DNA of 64,000 bases from Sorex araneus (taxonomy: Eukaryota > Chordata > Mammalia > Eulipotyphla > Soricidae), in contig NC_073305.1 in NCBI RefSeq assembly GCF_027595985.1, forward strand, positions 104,281,535 through 104,345,534, read 5' to 3'. A model generated the notes under the pieces. It made no database searches. It saw nothing but the letters and a program-made list of their open reading frames with translations, and was not told the origin of the DNA. Of the stretch, positions 10,494 to 22,066 are shown in pieces. The position numbers and the translations under genes are program-made. Numbering within the stretch: position 1 is the first letter of the stretch; each line of letters begins with the position of its first letter.

Positions 10494-12310
10494 TTTAAAA
10501 AATGTATTTTATTCTTTAATTAGTGAATCACCATGAGGGTACAGATACAGATTCACACATTTTCGAGCTTGTTTTTCCCTCATACAATGTTCGAAAACAC
10601 ATCCCTCCAAGTGCCCATTCTCCACCACCAATAAGCCCAGTATCCCTCCCACCCCGTAATCCCGTCTCCCCCCTCCACCCCATCCTGCCTCTGTGGCAGG
10701 GTATTCCCTTTTGTTCTCTCTCTCCAGTTGGGTGTTATGGTTTGCAATAGGGGTATTGAGTGGCCATTGTGTTCAGTCTCTAGTCTACTTTCAGCACGAA
10801 TCTCCCTTCCCAGGCAGGATCTCCAACCACATTTTACTTGGTGTTCCCTTCTCTATCTGAGCTGCCTTTTTCCCCAGCATGTGAGACCAGCTTCCAAGCC
10901 ATGGAGCCAACCTACTGGTACTTATTTCTACTATTCTTGGATATTAGTCTCCTACTCTGTTATTTTATATTCCACAGATGAGTGCAATCTTTCTATGTCT
11001 GTCTCTCTTTTTCTGACTCATTTCACTCAGCATGATACTTTCCATGTTGATCCACTTATATGCAAAGTTCATGACTTCATTTTTTCTAACATCTGCATAG
11101 TATTCCATGGTATAGATGTACCAGAGTTTCTTTAACCAGTCATCTGTTCTCGGGCACTTGGATTTTTTCCAGATTCTAGCTATTGTAAACAGTGCTGCAA
11201 TGAACATATAAGTGCAGATGTCATTTCGACTATACTTTTTTGCTTCTCTAGGATATATTCCCAGCAGTGGTATTGCTGGGTCAAATGGGAGCTAAATTTC
11301 TAATTTTTTGAGAAGCGTCTATATTATTTTCCAAAAGGGCTGAACCAGTTGGCATTCCCTTCAGCAGTGTAGAAGGGTCCCTTTCTCCCCACATCCTCTC
11401 CAACAGTGGTTGCTTTTGTTCTTTTGGATGTGTGCCAGTCTCTGTGGTATGAGGTGGTATCTCATGGTTGTTTTGATCTGCATCTCCCTGATGATTAGTG
11501 ATGTAGAGCACTTTTTCATGTGCCCTTTGGCCATTCGTATCTCTTCCGTGGGAAAGTTTCTATTCATTTCTCCACCCCATTTTCTGATGGGGTTGGATGT
11601 TTTCTTCTTGTAGAGTTCAACCAGTTCCTTGTATACCCTTGATATCAATCCCTTATTGGATGGGTATTGGGTGAAAATCCTTTCCCATTCTGTAGACGGT
11701 CTTTGTATTCTGGTCACTGTATCTTTTGTGGTGCAGAAGCTTTTTAGTTTAATGTAGTCCCATTTGTTTATCTCTGTTTCCTCTTGGTTGGTCAGTTGCA
11801 TGTCATCTTTGAAGAAACCATTAGCTTCAATATCGTGGAGGGTTTTGCTGACCTTGTCTTCAATGTACCTTATGGTTTGTGGTCTGATGTTGAGGTCTTT
11901 AATCCATTTTGATCTGATTTTTGTGCATGGTGTCAGGTCGAGGTCTAAGCCCATTCTTTTGCATGTGGTTGTCCAGTTGTACCAGCACCATTTGTTAAAG
12001 AGGCTTTCCTTGCTCCACTTCACATTTCTTGCTCACTTATCAAAGATTAGATGGTCATACATTTGGGGTTGTGTGTAGGGATATTCAGCCCTGTTTTATT
12101 GGTCTGCGGCTCTGCCTTTGTTCCAGTACCATGCTGTTTTGATTATTACTGCTTTGTAGTAAAGTTTGAGGTTGGGAAGGGAGATGCCTCCCATCATCTT
12201 TTTCCCAAGAATTGTTTTAGCAATTCGTGGGTGTTTGTTGTTCCATATGAAATTCAACGCGATCCCTATAAGGATACCCATGACATTCTTCAAAGAAATG
12301 GACCAAGCAA
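10494..12310 (-). mobile_element. L1 LINE, 5'-truncated with inverted 5' end
   Basis: Contains the L1 3' UTR and about 1.3 kb of ORF2. The minus-strand frames at 11361-12023 and 12096-12293 give typical ORF2 C-terminal peptides ([48 protein letters not shown]). Stops and a frameshift break the frame, so it is dead. A 15-bp duplication TCTTTTCAGGAATTT at 10479-10493 and 12311-12325 sets the exact ends. The last ~60 bp are inverted (next entry). Confidence 0.95.
12252..12310 (+). mobile_element. Inverted 5' segment of the L1 (twin-priming signature)
   Basis: On the plus strand this reads [20 protein letters not shown], the ORF2 stretch that normally lies just upstream of FIWN. FIWN itself is read on the minus strand, ending near 12251. 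The switch occurs at a shared GAATTTC/GAAATTC and the segment stops exactly at the right target duplication. Confidence 0.9.
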
Positions 12311-12392
12311 TCTTTTCAGGAATTTATTCATGCTTTGTGTCTTTAATGTTAGCTGGCCTTGAATTGAGGTATCACATTCATCAATATTTCTT

Positions 12393-13315
12393 TTTATATA
12401 TATTTTTTATTGAATCATCATAATAGACAATTACAAAGCTGTTCATGATTGTGTTTCAGTTGTACAATGTTCAACACCTATCCCTCCACCAGTGTACATT
12501 TCCAGCACCAATGCCCACAGTTTTTCTCCCCCCCCCATCCTTTTGGGCATTATGGTTTTCAATATAGAATCCGAAAGCTTATCATGTTTATCCCTTTACC
12601 TACTTTCTACACTCATTTCTTGTCCAGAGTTATCATTTCCAACTGTTATTGTCATACTGGTCCCTTCTTTATCTTAATCACTCTCTGCCATCCACACACT
12701 TGTGGTAGATTCCAGCCATTGACCACTCCTGGCCTGTTTTCCCTGGCCTTGAATATTAATCTCATACTATTTTTTTTAATACACCATAAATGAGTGCAGT
12801 CATTCTATAGCTATCTCTCCTCCTGACTCATTCATTTCACTCAGCATGATACTCTCCATGGTCATCTATTTATAGGCAAATTCCATGACTTCATTTTTAC
12901 TAATAGTATTTAGTAAATACTAATAGTATTTAGTAAATACTAACATCTGTATAGTATTTTATTATTTAGATGTAACATAGTTTCTTTATCCACTCATCTT
13001 TTCTTGAGCACTCAGGTTGTTTCCAAATTTTGGCTATCCTGAATACCACTGATACACATAGAAATGCAGATAATGTTTCTGCTGTGTGTTTTTGATCTCC
13101 CAGACTTTATTCCCAGAAGTGACATTGCTGGGTCAAATGGGAGCTCAATTTCTGTTTTTTTGAGGAATATACAAATTGTTTTCCAAAAGCCTGGACCAGG
13201 CAGAATTCCCACCAGCAATGAATGAGAGAGTTCCTTTCTCCCAGCATTCACGCCAGCACTGGTTGTTCTTGTTCTTCTGGATGTGTGCCTTTCTCTGTGG
13301 TGTGAGAGGATATCT
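12393..13315 (-). mobile_element. L1 3' end, second 5'-truncated insertion
   Basis: L1 3' UTR (GGGCATTATGGTTTTCAATA, plus strand) and the last part of ORF2 (GGTTGTTTCCAAATTTTGGC, TTGCTGGGTCAAATGGGAGC). Bracketed by the 14-bp duplication CATCAATATTTCTT at 12379-12392 and 13316-13329. A 20-bp unit is duplicated in tandem at 12901-12940, which is not typical of L1. Confidence 0.95.
12901..12940. repeat. Tandem duplication of 20 bp inside the L1
   Basis: TAATAGTATTTAGTAAATAC occurs twice in a row. The unit contains the near-palindrome TAGTATTTAGTAAATACTA. The other L1 copies have single sequence here, so it is a local change. Confidence 0.95.
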
Positions 13316-13329
13316 CATCAATATTTCTT

Positions 13330-13728
13330 AATGCCTATCTTTCTTTTAAACATAAAGCAACAAAATAAATGTGTGCATCTGGGGGTGGGGATCTATCATA
13401 AAATATGAGTTTTCAAATAACCAACTTTCTTTGTTAGAAATCAGAGATGAAAACCTTTAAGGTTTTCTTTATTTTTGTTTTGCATTTTAAAACTTAAGGG
13501 AAATTTAAAAAAGGATACATGTCATCTGGACAGTCCTCGTCTATGCTCAGTAATTTTAGTTTTGAATCTTTCATCAAATGCCTGAGAAACAAGTTGTGGC
13601 ATAGCAATTTAGAAAAATTCACTTATATTGTTTTAAAATTCCTATTCAATGCTTAGTGACTATGCACCATTCCCAGAATAGCAAAATTAAGAACTATTTT
13701 TTTCCATGTTTTTAAATTTTATTTTATT
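13330..13728. other. Single-copy AT-rich DNA
   Basis: No repeat or gene recognised between the L1 target duplication and the family B copy. Confidence 0.45.
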
Positions 13729-13755
13729 TAACGGGGTAACCAAATAGGTAATTTT
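13729..13755. repeat. 27-bp sequence shared exactly with 28513-28539
   Basis: The same 27 bases, containing GGGGTAACCAAATAGG, occur at 28513-28539 in the same orientation. Here they sit between two T/A-rich stretches directly 3' of family B copy 2, like a transduced flank between two A tails. Confidence 0.9.
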
Positions 13756-14535
13756 TATTTTATTTTATTTTATTGAATCACCGTGAGAACAGTTACAAAG
13801 CTTTCCAGTCTAAGTCTTGGCCATAAAATGATCAAACACTCATCCCCTCACCAGTGCATACCCTCCACCCCCAAGAACCCTAGTATACCCCTCATTCCAC
13901 CCCTCCCCCCACCTATGTGGCAGATGATTTCCACCTTACTCTCTCTCCGCTTTGATCACACTCAAAATTTCGACAAAAGATCCACCATTATTATTTGGAA
14001 TTTTCCCCAACATTCAGGCTTGCTGAAAAGGCATCATTAGATAATTTGTTTTCTATTGCTGATATGAAGAGCATTTTGGATTTCTGATATTTTAGTAATA
14101 AGTCTGGAGGGATTTCTGCCAAGAGCTGCTAGGTTTTGAGATTGGTTTGTGTGCCTCTGGGATCATGACCATTCAGGAGCCAGGAGCCATTTGTGGGCGG
14201 CAACTCGGGGCCTAATCTGGGCTGGGAGAGGGACTGGTTCTAACCCCCATCCTGTGAGACCTCGTGTGTCACGTCACTGCAGTCTCATAGCTAGCTGTCC
14301 AGTGGGCTATGAAAAGGTGGTGGCCACCCCGCTGCCAGGGAGAAAAGGCAGAAGGAACAAACACCTTTCCCCACCCGGGATGGCACGGCGCCTAGTTTAA
14401 TGCTCAGTCCAGATGCATTTCTGCTAGGAGCCGCTGGTTTCTGAGATTGGTCTTGGTGCCTCTGGGATCATGGCCGTTCAGGAGCCAGGAGCCATTTGTG
14501 GGCGGCAACTCAGGTCCTCATTGGGGTGGTGAGAG
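13756..14535 (-). mobile_element. Family B retroposon, copy 2
   Basis: The plus strand starts with repeated TTTTA, then TTGAATCACCGTGAGAACAG, CCAGTGCATACC, AT-rich sequence, then two GC-rich monomers about 305 bp apart. These start at GATTTCTGCC (14111) and CATTTCTGCT (14416), each with CTGGGATCATG and GGAGCCAGGAGCCATTTGTG. No coding frame. On the minus strand the monomers form the 5' end. Confidence 0.7.
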
Positions 14536-14539
14536 GTTT

Positions 14540-14627
14540 TGTTTTGTTTTTTTAATGCAAAGAATCAAACCCAAGGCATCACACATGTGATATTTGTGTT
14601 CTACCACTCAACCTTATTCTCAGCCCC
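14540..14627 (-). repeat. Short tRNA-Ala/ID-like SINE
   Basis: On the minus strand: GGGGCTGAGAATAAGG, TTGAGTGGTAGAACAC (A box), TTGGGTTTGATTC (B box), then AAAAAAACAAAACAAAAC. This is a tRNA-sized body plus A tail without the shrew SINE body. It resembles ID-type SINEs. Origin as a single tRNA retropseudogene is equally possible. Confidence 0.6.
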
Positions 14628-15105
14628 GGGTGATATATTCTAGAAAAGATCTCAAGGATAAATCAGTTCCCAGTAGCTGCCCTATGTGTTCGCCACAGAA
14701 CTCACTAGCCTTTTAGATCTGAATTCATCTTAGATGAATTAGTTGAATGCTTTCAGTTAAGCTCTCTCAGAGTCCTGTCTCTTCTGACATGCTTTGCTTA
14801 AGACATCTGATGATTTTATTACAAAGTAACACATTACACAAAGGCTTGTACAAGGTATGCACTCACCAGCTGTATGAATTATTGCTCCAGAACTCAGAGA
14901 ACACTTGTTGAATAGGTTGTTGGAGAATGGCATGTTAATGACATGCAGACTGAAGCTCTCCATCCTTGGCTGTGGCAATCATAGAACAAGTGGTGAAGTA
15001 CTGCGAAGGTGGGCACAGGAGAGCTGTTCTCCAAGAAACCATCTGGAGTGGGAGTAAATCTACTGAGAGCTGCTATCTCAGAGGAGGGAGAAATGGGAGA
15101 TAGAT
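14628..15105. other. Single-copy DNA, no feature recognised
   Basis: No repeat or gene recognised. Confidence 0.45.
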
Positions 15106-15122
15106 CCATTTCACCCATGTCT

Positions 15123-15297
15123 TTTTTTTTTTTTTCTTTTTCGGTCACCCCCAGCAATGCACAGGGGATACTCCTGGTTCTGCACTCAGGAATTACTCCT
15201 GGTGGTGCTCGGGGGACCATATGGGATCCTGGAAATCAAACCCGGGTCGGCTGCGTGCAAGGCAAATGCCCTACCTGCTGTACTATCGCTCCAGCCC
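15123..15297 (-). repeat. SINE type I, full length
   Basis: T-tail, GGTCACCCCCAGCAATGCAC, AATTACTCCTGG, B-box complement GAAATCAAACCCGGG and head end CTATCGCTCCAGCCCC. An imperfect 17-bp duplication lies at 15106-15122 and 15298-15314 (CCATTTCACC(CA/TG)TGTCT). Confidence 0.96.
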
Positions 15298-15687
15298 CCA
15301 TTTCACCTGTGTCTTGGTTACCAAATGTAACCCACTGTCCACTAAAGATGTAGGCAAATGTGAAGTTTCTGGAACTGATTGGCTGATGGTAGAATAGTCA
15401 TCTGTGGGGATGGTTACCTGTCGTAGTCAGTACTATCTGATCAGTGGACATTATATCTGTGTCACTTGGATCAGTCAAAGAGAGGATGCTCGAACTGAAA
15501 AGTCGAGTTTCTGGAATGGAGGTTGAGGTCACAACCTGTAGAGACCAAGGCTACCCGTAGAGGAAGCTCCTGATAACAATTCATTGTGTTCACATATGTC
15601 AAAAAAATGGAAAGTAGAAAAGAAAATTTATAGTTAGAATCACCTTTCAGTATTAGTTTTTTTTGTTTTGTTTCTGTTGTTGTTGTT

Positions 15688-16040
15688 TATGAGTCACATT
15701 GACAGTGCTCTAGGGTTACTCCTGGTATGGTGCTCAGGGTCACTCCTGGAAATTTGTTGTTGTTGTTGCTTTTTGGGTCTCACCCGGCGATACACAGGGG
15801 TTACTCCTGGCTTTGCACTCAGGAATTACTCCTGGCCGTGCTCCGGGGACCATATGGGATGCTGGGAATCAAACCCGGTTTGGCCATGTGCAAGGCAAAT
15901 GCCCCACCCACTGTACTACTCCAGCCCCACTCCTGGAAATATTGGGAGAGACAATGGAATTGAGTCCAGAGCTGGGAATTGAATCCAGGGCTCTTGCATG
16001 CAAAATATGTGTCCCAGTCTTTTGAGTCACGTCTCCAGCT
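15688..16040 (-). repeat. Older SINE type I, interrupted by a younger one
   Basis: The left part (15688-15753) has GAGTCACATTGACAGTGCTC and TTACTCCTGG. The right part (15941-16040) has CTGGGAATTGAATCC, CTTGCATGCAAAATATG and the decayed head end CACGTCTCCAGCTC. The two halves join once the inner SINE is removed. Confidence 0.85.
15754..15927 (-). repeat. Younger SINE type I nested in the older copy
   Basis: Complete element with TTG repeats in the tail, GGTCTCACCCGGCGATACAC, AATTACTCCTGGCC and GTACTACTCCAGCC. The 13-bp duplication CACTCCTGGAAAT at 15741-15753 and 15928-15940 falls inside the host SINE. Confidence 0.96.
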
Positions 16041-16489
16041 CATGTACCTATTTTTAAATGTACTGTTTAAATACCATAAAGAATTAGTAAAGAGACGGTA
16101 CTTAGCCCTGTGCTCAACCTAGGGAGTTGATGATGATGATGGTGACTACCATTTCATTCAGTCCAATAATTTGGGATATGTGGAACCAAAAGAGAACACA
16201 AGTTACTTAGTTTACGGAATTACTGCCAGCACACTTAGGAACCAGGTGGTAATAACTGACTAGATCACCAGGTAATATTGAAGAAATATGACAATGGCAT
16301 AGATTTGGATTCCATATTCCTACTTGAAAATATTATCAAATTAGCAGGGCAATATGACCAATTATAATTTATTTTGGATTATACAAACCTTGTTTTTATT
16401 AAGATTTTTTATTCCAGGTATTAAAGTTGATAGTTTAACCAATTATAATTTAGATTGTACTTTTTAAAGTTGAATAATATGATGAATTA
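16041..16489. other. Single-copy AT-rich DNA
   Basis: No repeat or gene recognised; contains a short GATGATGATGATGGTGA run near 16128. Confidence 0.4.
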
Positions 16490-16730
16490 TATCACTGTAT
16501 CACTGTCATCTCGTTGCTCATCGATTTGCTCGAGTGGGCACTGGTAACATCTCCATTGTGAGACTTGTTACTGTTTTTGCATATAGAATATGCCACGAGG
16601 AGCTTGCCAGGCTTCGCCATATTGGCGGGATACTCTTGGTAGCTTGCCCAGCTCTCAGAGAGGGACGGAGGAATCGAACCCAGGTCAGCAGCATGCAAGG
16701 CAAATGCCCTACCCACTGTGCTATAACTCC
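16490..16730 (-). repeat. SINE type II
   Basis: Tail ATCACTGTATCACTGTC, CTCATCGATTTGCTCGAG, CTGGTAACATCTCC, then body, B-box complement GAATCGAACCCAGG and head end. The extreme 5' end is clipped after GCTATAACTCC, lacking the usual AGCCC. Confidence 0.93.
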
Positions 16731-18598
16731 TTTCATGAATGTGTATTTTAACATGTCTTGGTAAATACCTATAAGTGAAAAAATATTCTTTGTCATAAAA
16801 AATAGAATACTAATCTTTTCACTGTTAGAGAAATTTAATAGTGAAGGAAGCATGAATATATTTTAAATGATTACATTTTTAACCTATCAGGTATTTAGTA
16901 ATGATACATAATAAACACTTAAACCCTAGAACACTTCGGGAGCTTTGCTGTGACACCCAATCCAACTGTAAATAATAAAAAAAAGAAATATACATTTTTT
17001 TTATTTGCTTAGGGAGAAGGTAAAAAATACAGAGTTTAATCTAAACAAGCTGAAGTGAGAATATAAAATTTTACTTTAAATGCTACTCTCCCTTTGAAAA
17101 TTTGTTTTTCTCCTTTTGTGAGTGAAAGTAACCAGGAAATCAAATGAGAATAAATGAAGTTAACAAGTTGTAGAACAATACAGGTAGTTAACTATATTAT
17201 AGATCTGGCAGTAGTCTGAGGGAATGACAAGTTGTATGAGTATGTATATATATACCAACTCACAAAATAATATTATGAATTTGAATAAAGTGAAATTTAA
17301 GCACCATGTTGACTATACAAATTTCTAAATGTTGATGATGTCTAAAGGTTTACACTTAGTTATTTCCACACCACTTTGCATTGCTTTCTGGGATGTGCAC
17401 ATTGAATTACTGAAGTTCCTGTCCTGGTTGGCACAAAATTAAAATCAATAAGTATTTATAAACTAATAAATTGGTTATATAAAATTTTCAGATTGGTGGG
17501 TTTAAAAAGTTCCCATAAATCTAAATCCAGAGTCACTGACAATATTTAAGGCATTAGGTAAATCAAAAAACTGGGAGGTTTTTGTGATTACTTCAGTGGC
17601 ATTTTGGCAAATATGTGGGAAAGCTGCGTTGAAATCCAAATGCTAAGCATGATGAATGAACTGTCTGGACGCAGATAGAATCTTTGGACGCTCAGTGAGC
17701 TAATTTACTAGAGTGCAATCACCCAAACGGAGACTCCAAGTGATAAACAGCTCTGAAAGGTGGAATCATATTAGTTTTATTAGTTTCTTAAAATAAAACT
17801 TGCCTCTTGGTGAATTTTATCTAGATTTCAGGGTAGTATCTTCTTTTTTCTCACCCGTGGAGGGTCTCTAGGTGTGTCAATCCACAATTTACACAACCAT
17901 CAGAAATTATGTTTTTTTAATATCAAAAATCTCTCTGGATAAACACTTGTATTTTTACTCAAATCTCTATGGTGATAGACTGAATATCTGAGTCCTCCCA
18001 GATTCATTCATATATTGAAACTTGAATCATGAATTTAATGTGAAGTTTGAGGAGTGGGGTCATTGGGATGAATTAGTCCTATGCGTGGAGGCTCTATGAA
18101 TGAGATTAGTGTCTTTGTAAGAACAAATAAGAAGGAGATGATTTTTCTACCATGTGAAGCAAGAAAGAAAGTAAGAAAGTAAAATTCTGGAAACCAGAAT
18201 GAGTCTTCATCAGGAACTGAATCCACCAGCAGTCTCCTGGTTTTCAGACGGTGATTAACTAAATGTTTGTTTTTTTAAGCAGCTCGGTTTCTGGAATTTT
18301 GTTTGCACACCTTAGATAACTAAAACATCCATGCAAAAATCTGGAATGAGTAAATTGCAGGACTTCAAGTGTTATGAATGACTTGGTTTTACTTCATTGT
18401 GCTGTGGGGAAACACAGTTGAATCTGTTTCTAGCATGCCATCAGAGTGATCCTCCAGATGGTAAATGTCAGGTAAGAAGCGCGATGACTGATGTCTTCAT
18501 TCTGCTTGTGGGCCAGCATCTCATTACCCATACTTTCTCACTGTATAGATTTTTGTCAGATTAAACTAGTTTTCTGTATTATGTCACTAACCATAAAA
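16731..18598. other. Single-copy AT-rich DNA
   Basis: About 1.9 kb with no SINE, LINE or exon recognised. Confidence 0.45.
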
Positions 18599-18609
18599 AT
18601 GAGTTTCTA

Positions 18610-18801
18610 GGGGATGGAGAGATAACTCAGCAGTCAGGGTTACATACCAGGCATTCACTGGTACCCAAATTTGAACTTAAAACTAAGGTCCCTTGAGTTC
18701 ATCCAGGTGTAACCCTCGAGGACCCTAGTACCACTGGGCTGAACAGCAGATTGTGGCCCCTGAACCTACTGAGCACTGTGCGGGAACACCCCCTCAAATC
18801 A
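18610..18801 (+). repeat. tRNA-type SINE, divergent subfamily
   Basis: Head GGGGATGGAGAGATAACTCA, followed by a decayed B box and GTTCATCCAGGTGTAACCCTC, GAGCACTGTGCGGGAAC. The flanks AATGAGTTTCTA (about 18598-18609) and AATGAATTTCTA (18802-18813) form a 12-bp duplication with one mismatch. It differs from type I in the body, so it is an older subfamily or a separate family. Confidence 0.75.
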
Positions 18802-18867
18802 AATGAATTTCTAAGCTGTATAAACCACTTCCATTTGGTATTAACATAAACATCATTAATCATTAAC

Positions 18868-19057
18868 TTTTCTTTCTTTTTTTTTTTTTTTTGCTTTTTG
18901 GGTCACACCCAGTGATGCTCAGGGGTTACTCCTGGCTTTGCACTCAGGAATTAATCCTGGAAGTGCTTGGAGGACTATATGGGATGCTGGAGATCGAACC
19001 CGGGTTGGATGCGTGCAAGGCAAACGCCCTACCCGCTGTGCTATTGCTCCGGCCCCC
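18868..19057 (-). repeat. SINE type I, full length
   Basis: Long T stretch, GGGTCACACCCAGTGATGCT, GAATTAATCCTGG, GATCGAACCCGGGTTGG, head end GCTATTGCTCCGGCCC. The duplication AATCATTAAC lies at 18858-18867 and 19058-19067. Confidence 0.96.
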
Positions 19058-19451
19058 AATCATTAACATTTATAATAAATCAAGCCAAGTTGTTTCACTG
19101 ATAGAATAGCTGGCTATTAAATTGTAGGGTTGCTAATTAAAAATACAGGATTTCACTGGAAGATACTTACACTAAAAAATTATTTTTTGTTTATCTAAAA
19201 TTCATATTTAATTGGGGCTCTTCTGGTTTCCTTTTCCAAATTTAGGTGATTCTTGGTGAGTTCTGGGACGATTTCAGGGTGGGATTGACCATCCAAAAGA
19301 CCAAAACAGGATTAGAGACTTGAGAATTCCAGTCCTTTCTCCCATTGTCTAAGAAAAAAAAAAAGAGACTGAAGATTGACTAAATAATCCCTCAAGCCTA
19401 TGAAGCCTGCAGGAAAATTTCTAAGCTGTGGCTGGGAAACAAGTGAGCATG

Positions 19452-19452
<1 letters not shown>

Positions 19453-19501
<49 letters not shown>
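19453..19501. repeat. (CA)n microsatellite
   Basis: About 23 uninterrupted AC/CA units. Polymorphic length is likely. Cys-Val and Thr-His open frames through it are artefacts. Confidence 0.98.
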
Positions 19502-20261
19502 ATGAGAGAGGTACATGCGAATCCCCTAGGACAGAAACTCTTGCATCTGGAAAATCCCCAGATCTCATCCTGTGCATCTCTTTATCTTTATTTGTCGCCA
19601 TTATTACACTCTTTATACTACATTTGTAAATGAAAGTGCTTCCTGAGCGCTGTAAGCATTTATGGCAAATTATGCAAATTTTTCTATATTCCATATGGAC
19701 TATGGAAACCTTTAGTTTATTTTTCATTAGAAAAGTGTTTGAGTAAAATCACTCGTATTTAAAGTATGTTTTGGCACACTTATCTAGAGCCATTATGGCT
19801 GTAGTGAGACTAACACACCAACTCCTAAAGTAACATCGTTACTAGTTGTGTTTTGTGACCAAAGCACCTGAAATTTATTCATCAAATTTCCAGTATTAAT
19901 ATATTTTGAACCATAGTCATCATACTATACAGTAGATGTCAAGACTTACTTATCCTACATAACTGCAACTTTTATTTTCCCTACCCCTCTGTCCCTGGTG
20001 CCTACTTTTATTTTTTGCTTCTACGTATTTTGACATTTTTAGATTTTACATTTAAGAAATATCATGCAATTTTTGCTTTCTATATCTGTCTTATTACATC
20101 TAGTACTTTGCTTTTTTGATAATAGTCAATTGGTAACATATCATTGTGATATTGGTATTTTGTATTTCCTTGGTGATTGGTCATGTGAGCACCTTTTCAT
20201 ATACCTGTGGGTCAGTTGCATATACCAAGTAGAAAAATGTTTATACATTTTCTCTGCTCAT

Positions 20262-20517
20262 TTTTTTTTCTGGTTGTGGGGGGCTCCTAAGTGGTGCTCA
20301 GGAGTTTTAGGGCTATATTGCTATGCTGTCAATTCAATTCAGTGCAAGAGCCAGAGGGTGTGATTGTGCTTACATCTTGCAGTGCTGGGGATACCTGAGG
20401 CACCTGCGCTGTGCTGTGGGCTTTAAGGGCTGCAGGTAATGTTGTTCAGGGGACCATGTGGTGCCGGGTTAGATGTCTACTAAACACACACTCTAATTGC
20501 TGTGCTATCTTCTAGCT
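20262..20517 (-). repeat. Degenerate SINE-like element
   Basis: GTGGTGCTCAGGAG, GGGGACCATGTGGTGCCGGG and TGCTGTGCTATCTTCTAGC follow SINE order, but the element is about 80 bp longer than type I and badly decayed. It may be two overlapping remnants. Confidence 0.4.
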
Positions 20518-20538
20518 TGATTTGTCCAATTCTGTTTT

Positions 20539-20698
20539 TTTTGGTCACATCCAGCAATGCTCAGGGGTTACTCCTGATTTTGCACTCAGGAATTACTCCT
20601 GGCGGTGCTCAGGGGATCATATGCGATGCTGGGAATCGAACTCAGGTCTGCTGCATGCTAGGCAAATGCCCTACCTGCTGTGCTATTGCTCCAGACCC
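20539..20698 (-). repeat. SINE type I, full length
   Basis: GGTCACATCCAGCAATGCTC, GAATTACTCCTGGCGG, GAATCGAACTCAGG, GCTATTGCTCCAGACC. The duplication CCAATTCTGTTTT lies at 20526-20538 and 20699-20711, the latter at the tail of the next SINE. Confidence 0.95.
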
Positions 20699-20708
20699 CC
20701 AATTCTGT

Positions 20709-20869
20709 TTTGGGGCCACATTCTGTGGTGTTCAGGGCTTACTTCTGGTTCTGTGTTCAGGGATCATGCCTGGCAGGTTTGGGGACCATATTGGGTAACA
20801 GGCATCAAACCAGGGTCAGCCATATACAAGGCAAATGCTCTAACTGCTGTACAATTGCTCCTCCCCCTG
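20709..20869 (-). repeat. Older SINE type I in direct tandem with the previous one
   Basis: TTTTGGGGCCACATTCTGTG, GTGTTCAGGGATCATGCC, GCATCAAACCAGGGTCAGCC, ACAATTGCTCC. More diverged than its left neighbour, which integrated at its T-rich tail. Confidence 0.85.
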
Positions 20870-21199
20870 TCAATTCTTAATGGGTAAGATTTTTTGTTTT
20901 ATTATTATTCAGTTGTTTGAGTGTATTATATATTTTGGATATTAGATATTACAGAAGTAAATCTAAATCTTTATTCTATAGCTTGCCTTTTAATATTATT
21001 ATTATTTTTATTGTTTCCTTGAAGTGTAGAAACTTTTTAGTTTGATACAGTCTTGATGTTTGTTTCTTTTGCTTGAGTTTTGGATATCATATCCTCAAAT
21101 TAATAATTAAGGATATCTCACACTATATTTTATTCTAATGTTTTTATATTTTAGGGCTTATATTAAACTCTAAAGATAAATTATTTTTAAGAATAACTT

Positions 21200-21692
21200 T
21201 TTAAATATCATTGACACAGAATGATCTCTCTTACATACAGCATATAAAGAAACATAATGGTGGAATAACAAATGTACAAAGACAATGGAAACAAAGAACA
21301 TGAGAACTGGTCTTTAGTAGGAAACATGCCATTTGCTGGGGGCCTGAGGGATAGGACAGGGAGGGGGCAAGGTCTGTGGTTGAGAAACTTCTTCAACTGA
21401 GAAGAGAATGAGGTACTTAAGGGTGATAAAGTGTTACATATAAAACACTATTAGTAACAGTATTGTAAACTTTATCAAATCTTAGCCTCCTGCCAACCTC
21501 CCCACCAAAAATAAAAGCAATAACAAAAAGCACCTATTATAGAGGCAGACTGGTGGGTGGGAAGGAATGGAAGGGAGGGGTCACTAGTGGAAGGAAGTGG
21601 ATACAGGTGAAGGGATAAGTGTTGAAACAGTGTATGTCTGAAACCCAATCATGAATAACTTTGTAGTTTCAGTGAGTAGAACAAAAAAAAAA
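21200..21692 (+). mobile_element. L1 3' end, plus strand, diverged
   Basis: Starts ACAGAATGATCTCTCTTACA, contains GGTCTTTAGTAGG and AGAGGCAGACTGGTGGGTGG, and ends AAACCCAATCATGAATAACTT, then AGTGAGTAGAACAAAAAAAAAA. It is inserted in opposite orientation inside the ancient L1. Confidence 0.75.
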
Positions 21693-21882
21693 GATAAGGG
21701 ATTTTATTTTATACTTTTGTAATCTTTCTCCAATATCACATACTGCAAAACTATTATGTTCATGCTTCCCCTTTACATTTTATATTTTTATATGTCATAT
21801 AATTCTGGGCTTCTTTTCAGTATTGTGGATTTGCGTATTTTTAATATTTTATTATGTTAAAACCACCATGGGGTTTATTCTT

Positions 21883-22066
21883 TTTTTTTTTTTTGGTTTT
21901 TGGTTTTTGGGTCACACCTGGCGATGCACAGGGGTTCCTCCTGGCTCATGCACTCAGGAATTACTCCTGGCGGTGCTCAGGGGACCATATGGGATGCTGG
22001 GAATCCAACCCGGGTCGGCCGCGTGCAAGGCAAACGCCCTACCCACTGTGCTATTGCTCCAGCCCT
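21883..22066 (-). repeat. SINE type I, full length
   Basis: TTTTTGGTTTTTGGTTTTTGG tail, GGTCACACCTGGCGATGCAC, GAATTACTCCTGGCGG, CGGGTCGGCCGCGTGCAAGG, GCTATTGCTCCAGCCC. The flanks GGTTTATTC (about 21872-21880) and GGTTTTATTC (22068-22077) are the likely duplication. A little-diverged copy. Confidence 0.95.

Noticed and set aside
11361-12023. 220-residue reverse-strand frame as a host gene
   Set aside because: It is the L1 ORF2 C-terminus, inside an element with target duplications, and it ends in a frameshift.
19312-19727. Cys-Val and Thr-His repeat frames
   Set aside because: Translation of the (CA)n microsatellite.
20502-20887. Overlapping 66-121-residue frames with GITPG-like motifs
   Set aside because: The same peptide recurs at 5.1, 15.7, 21.9, 42.0 and 51.5 kb because it is read through type I SINEs.
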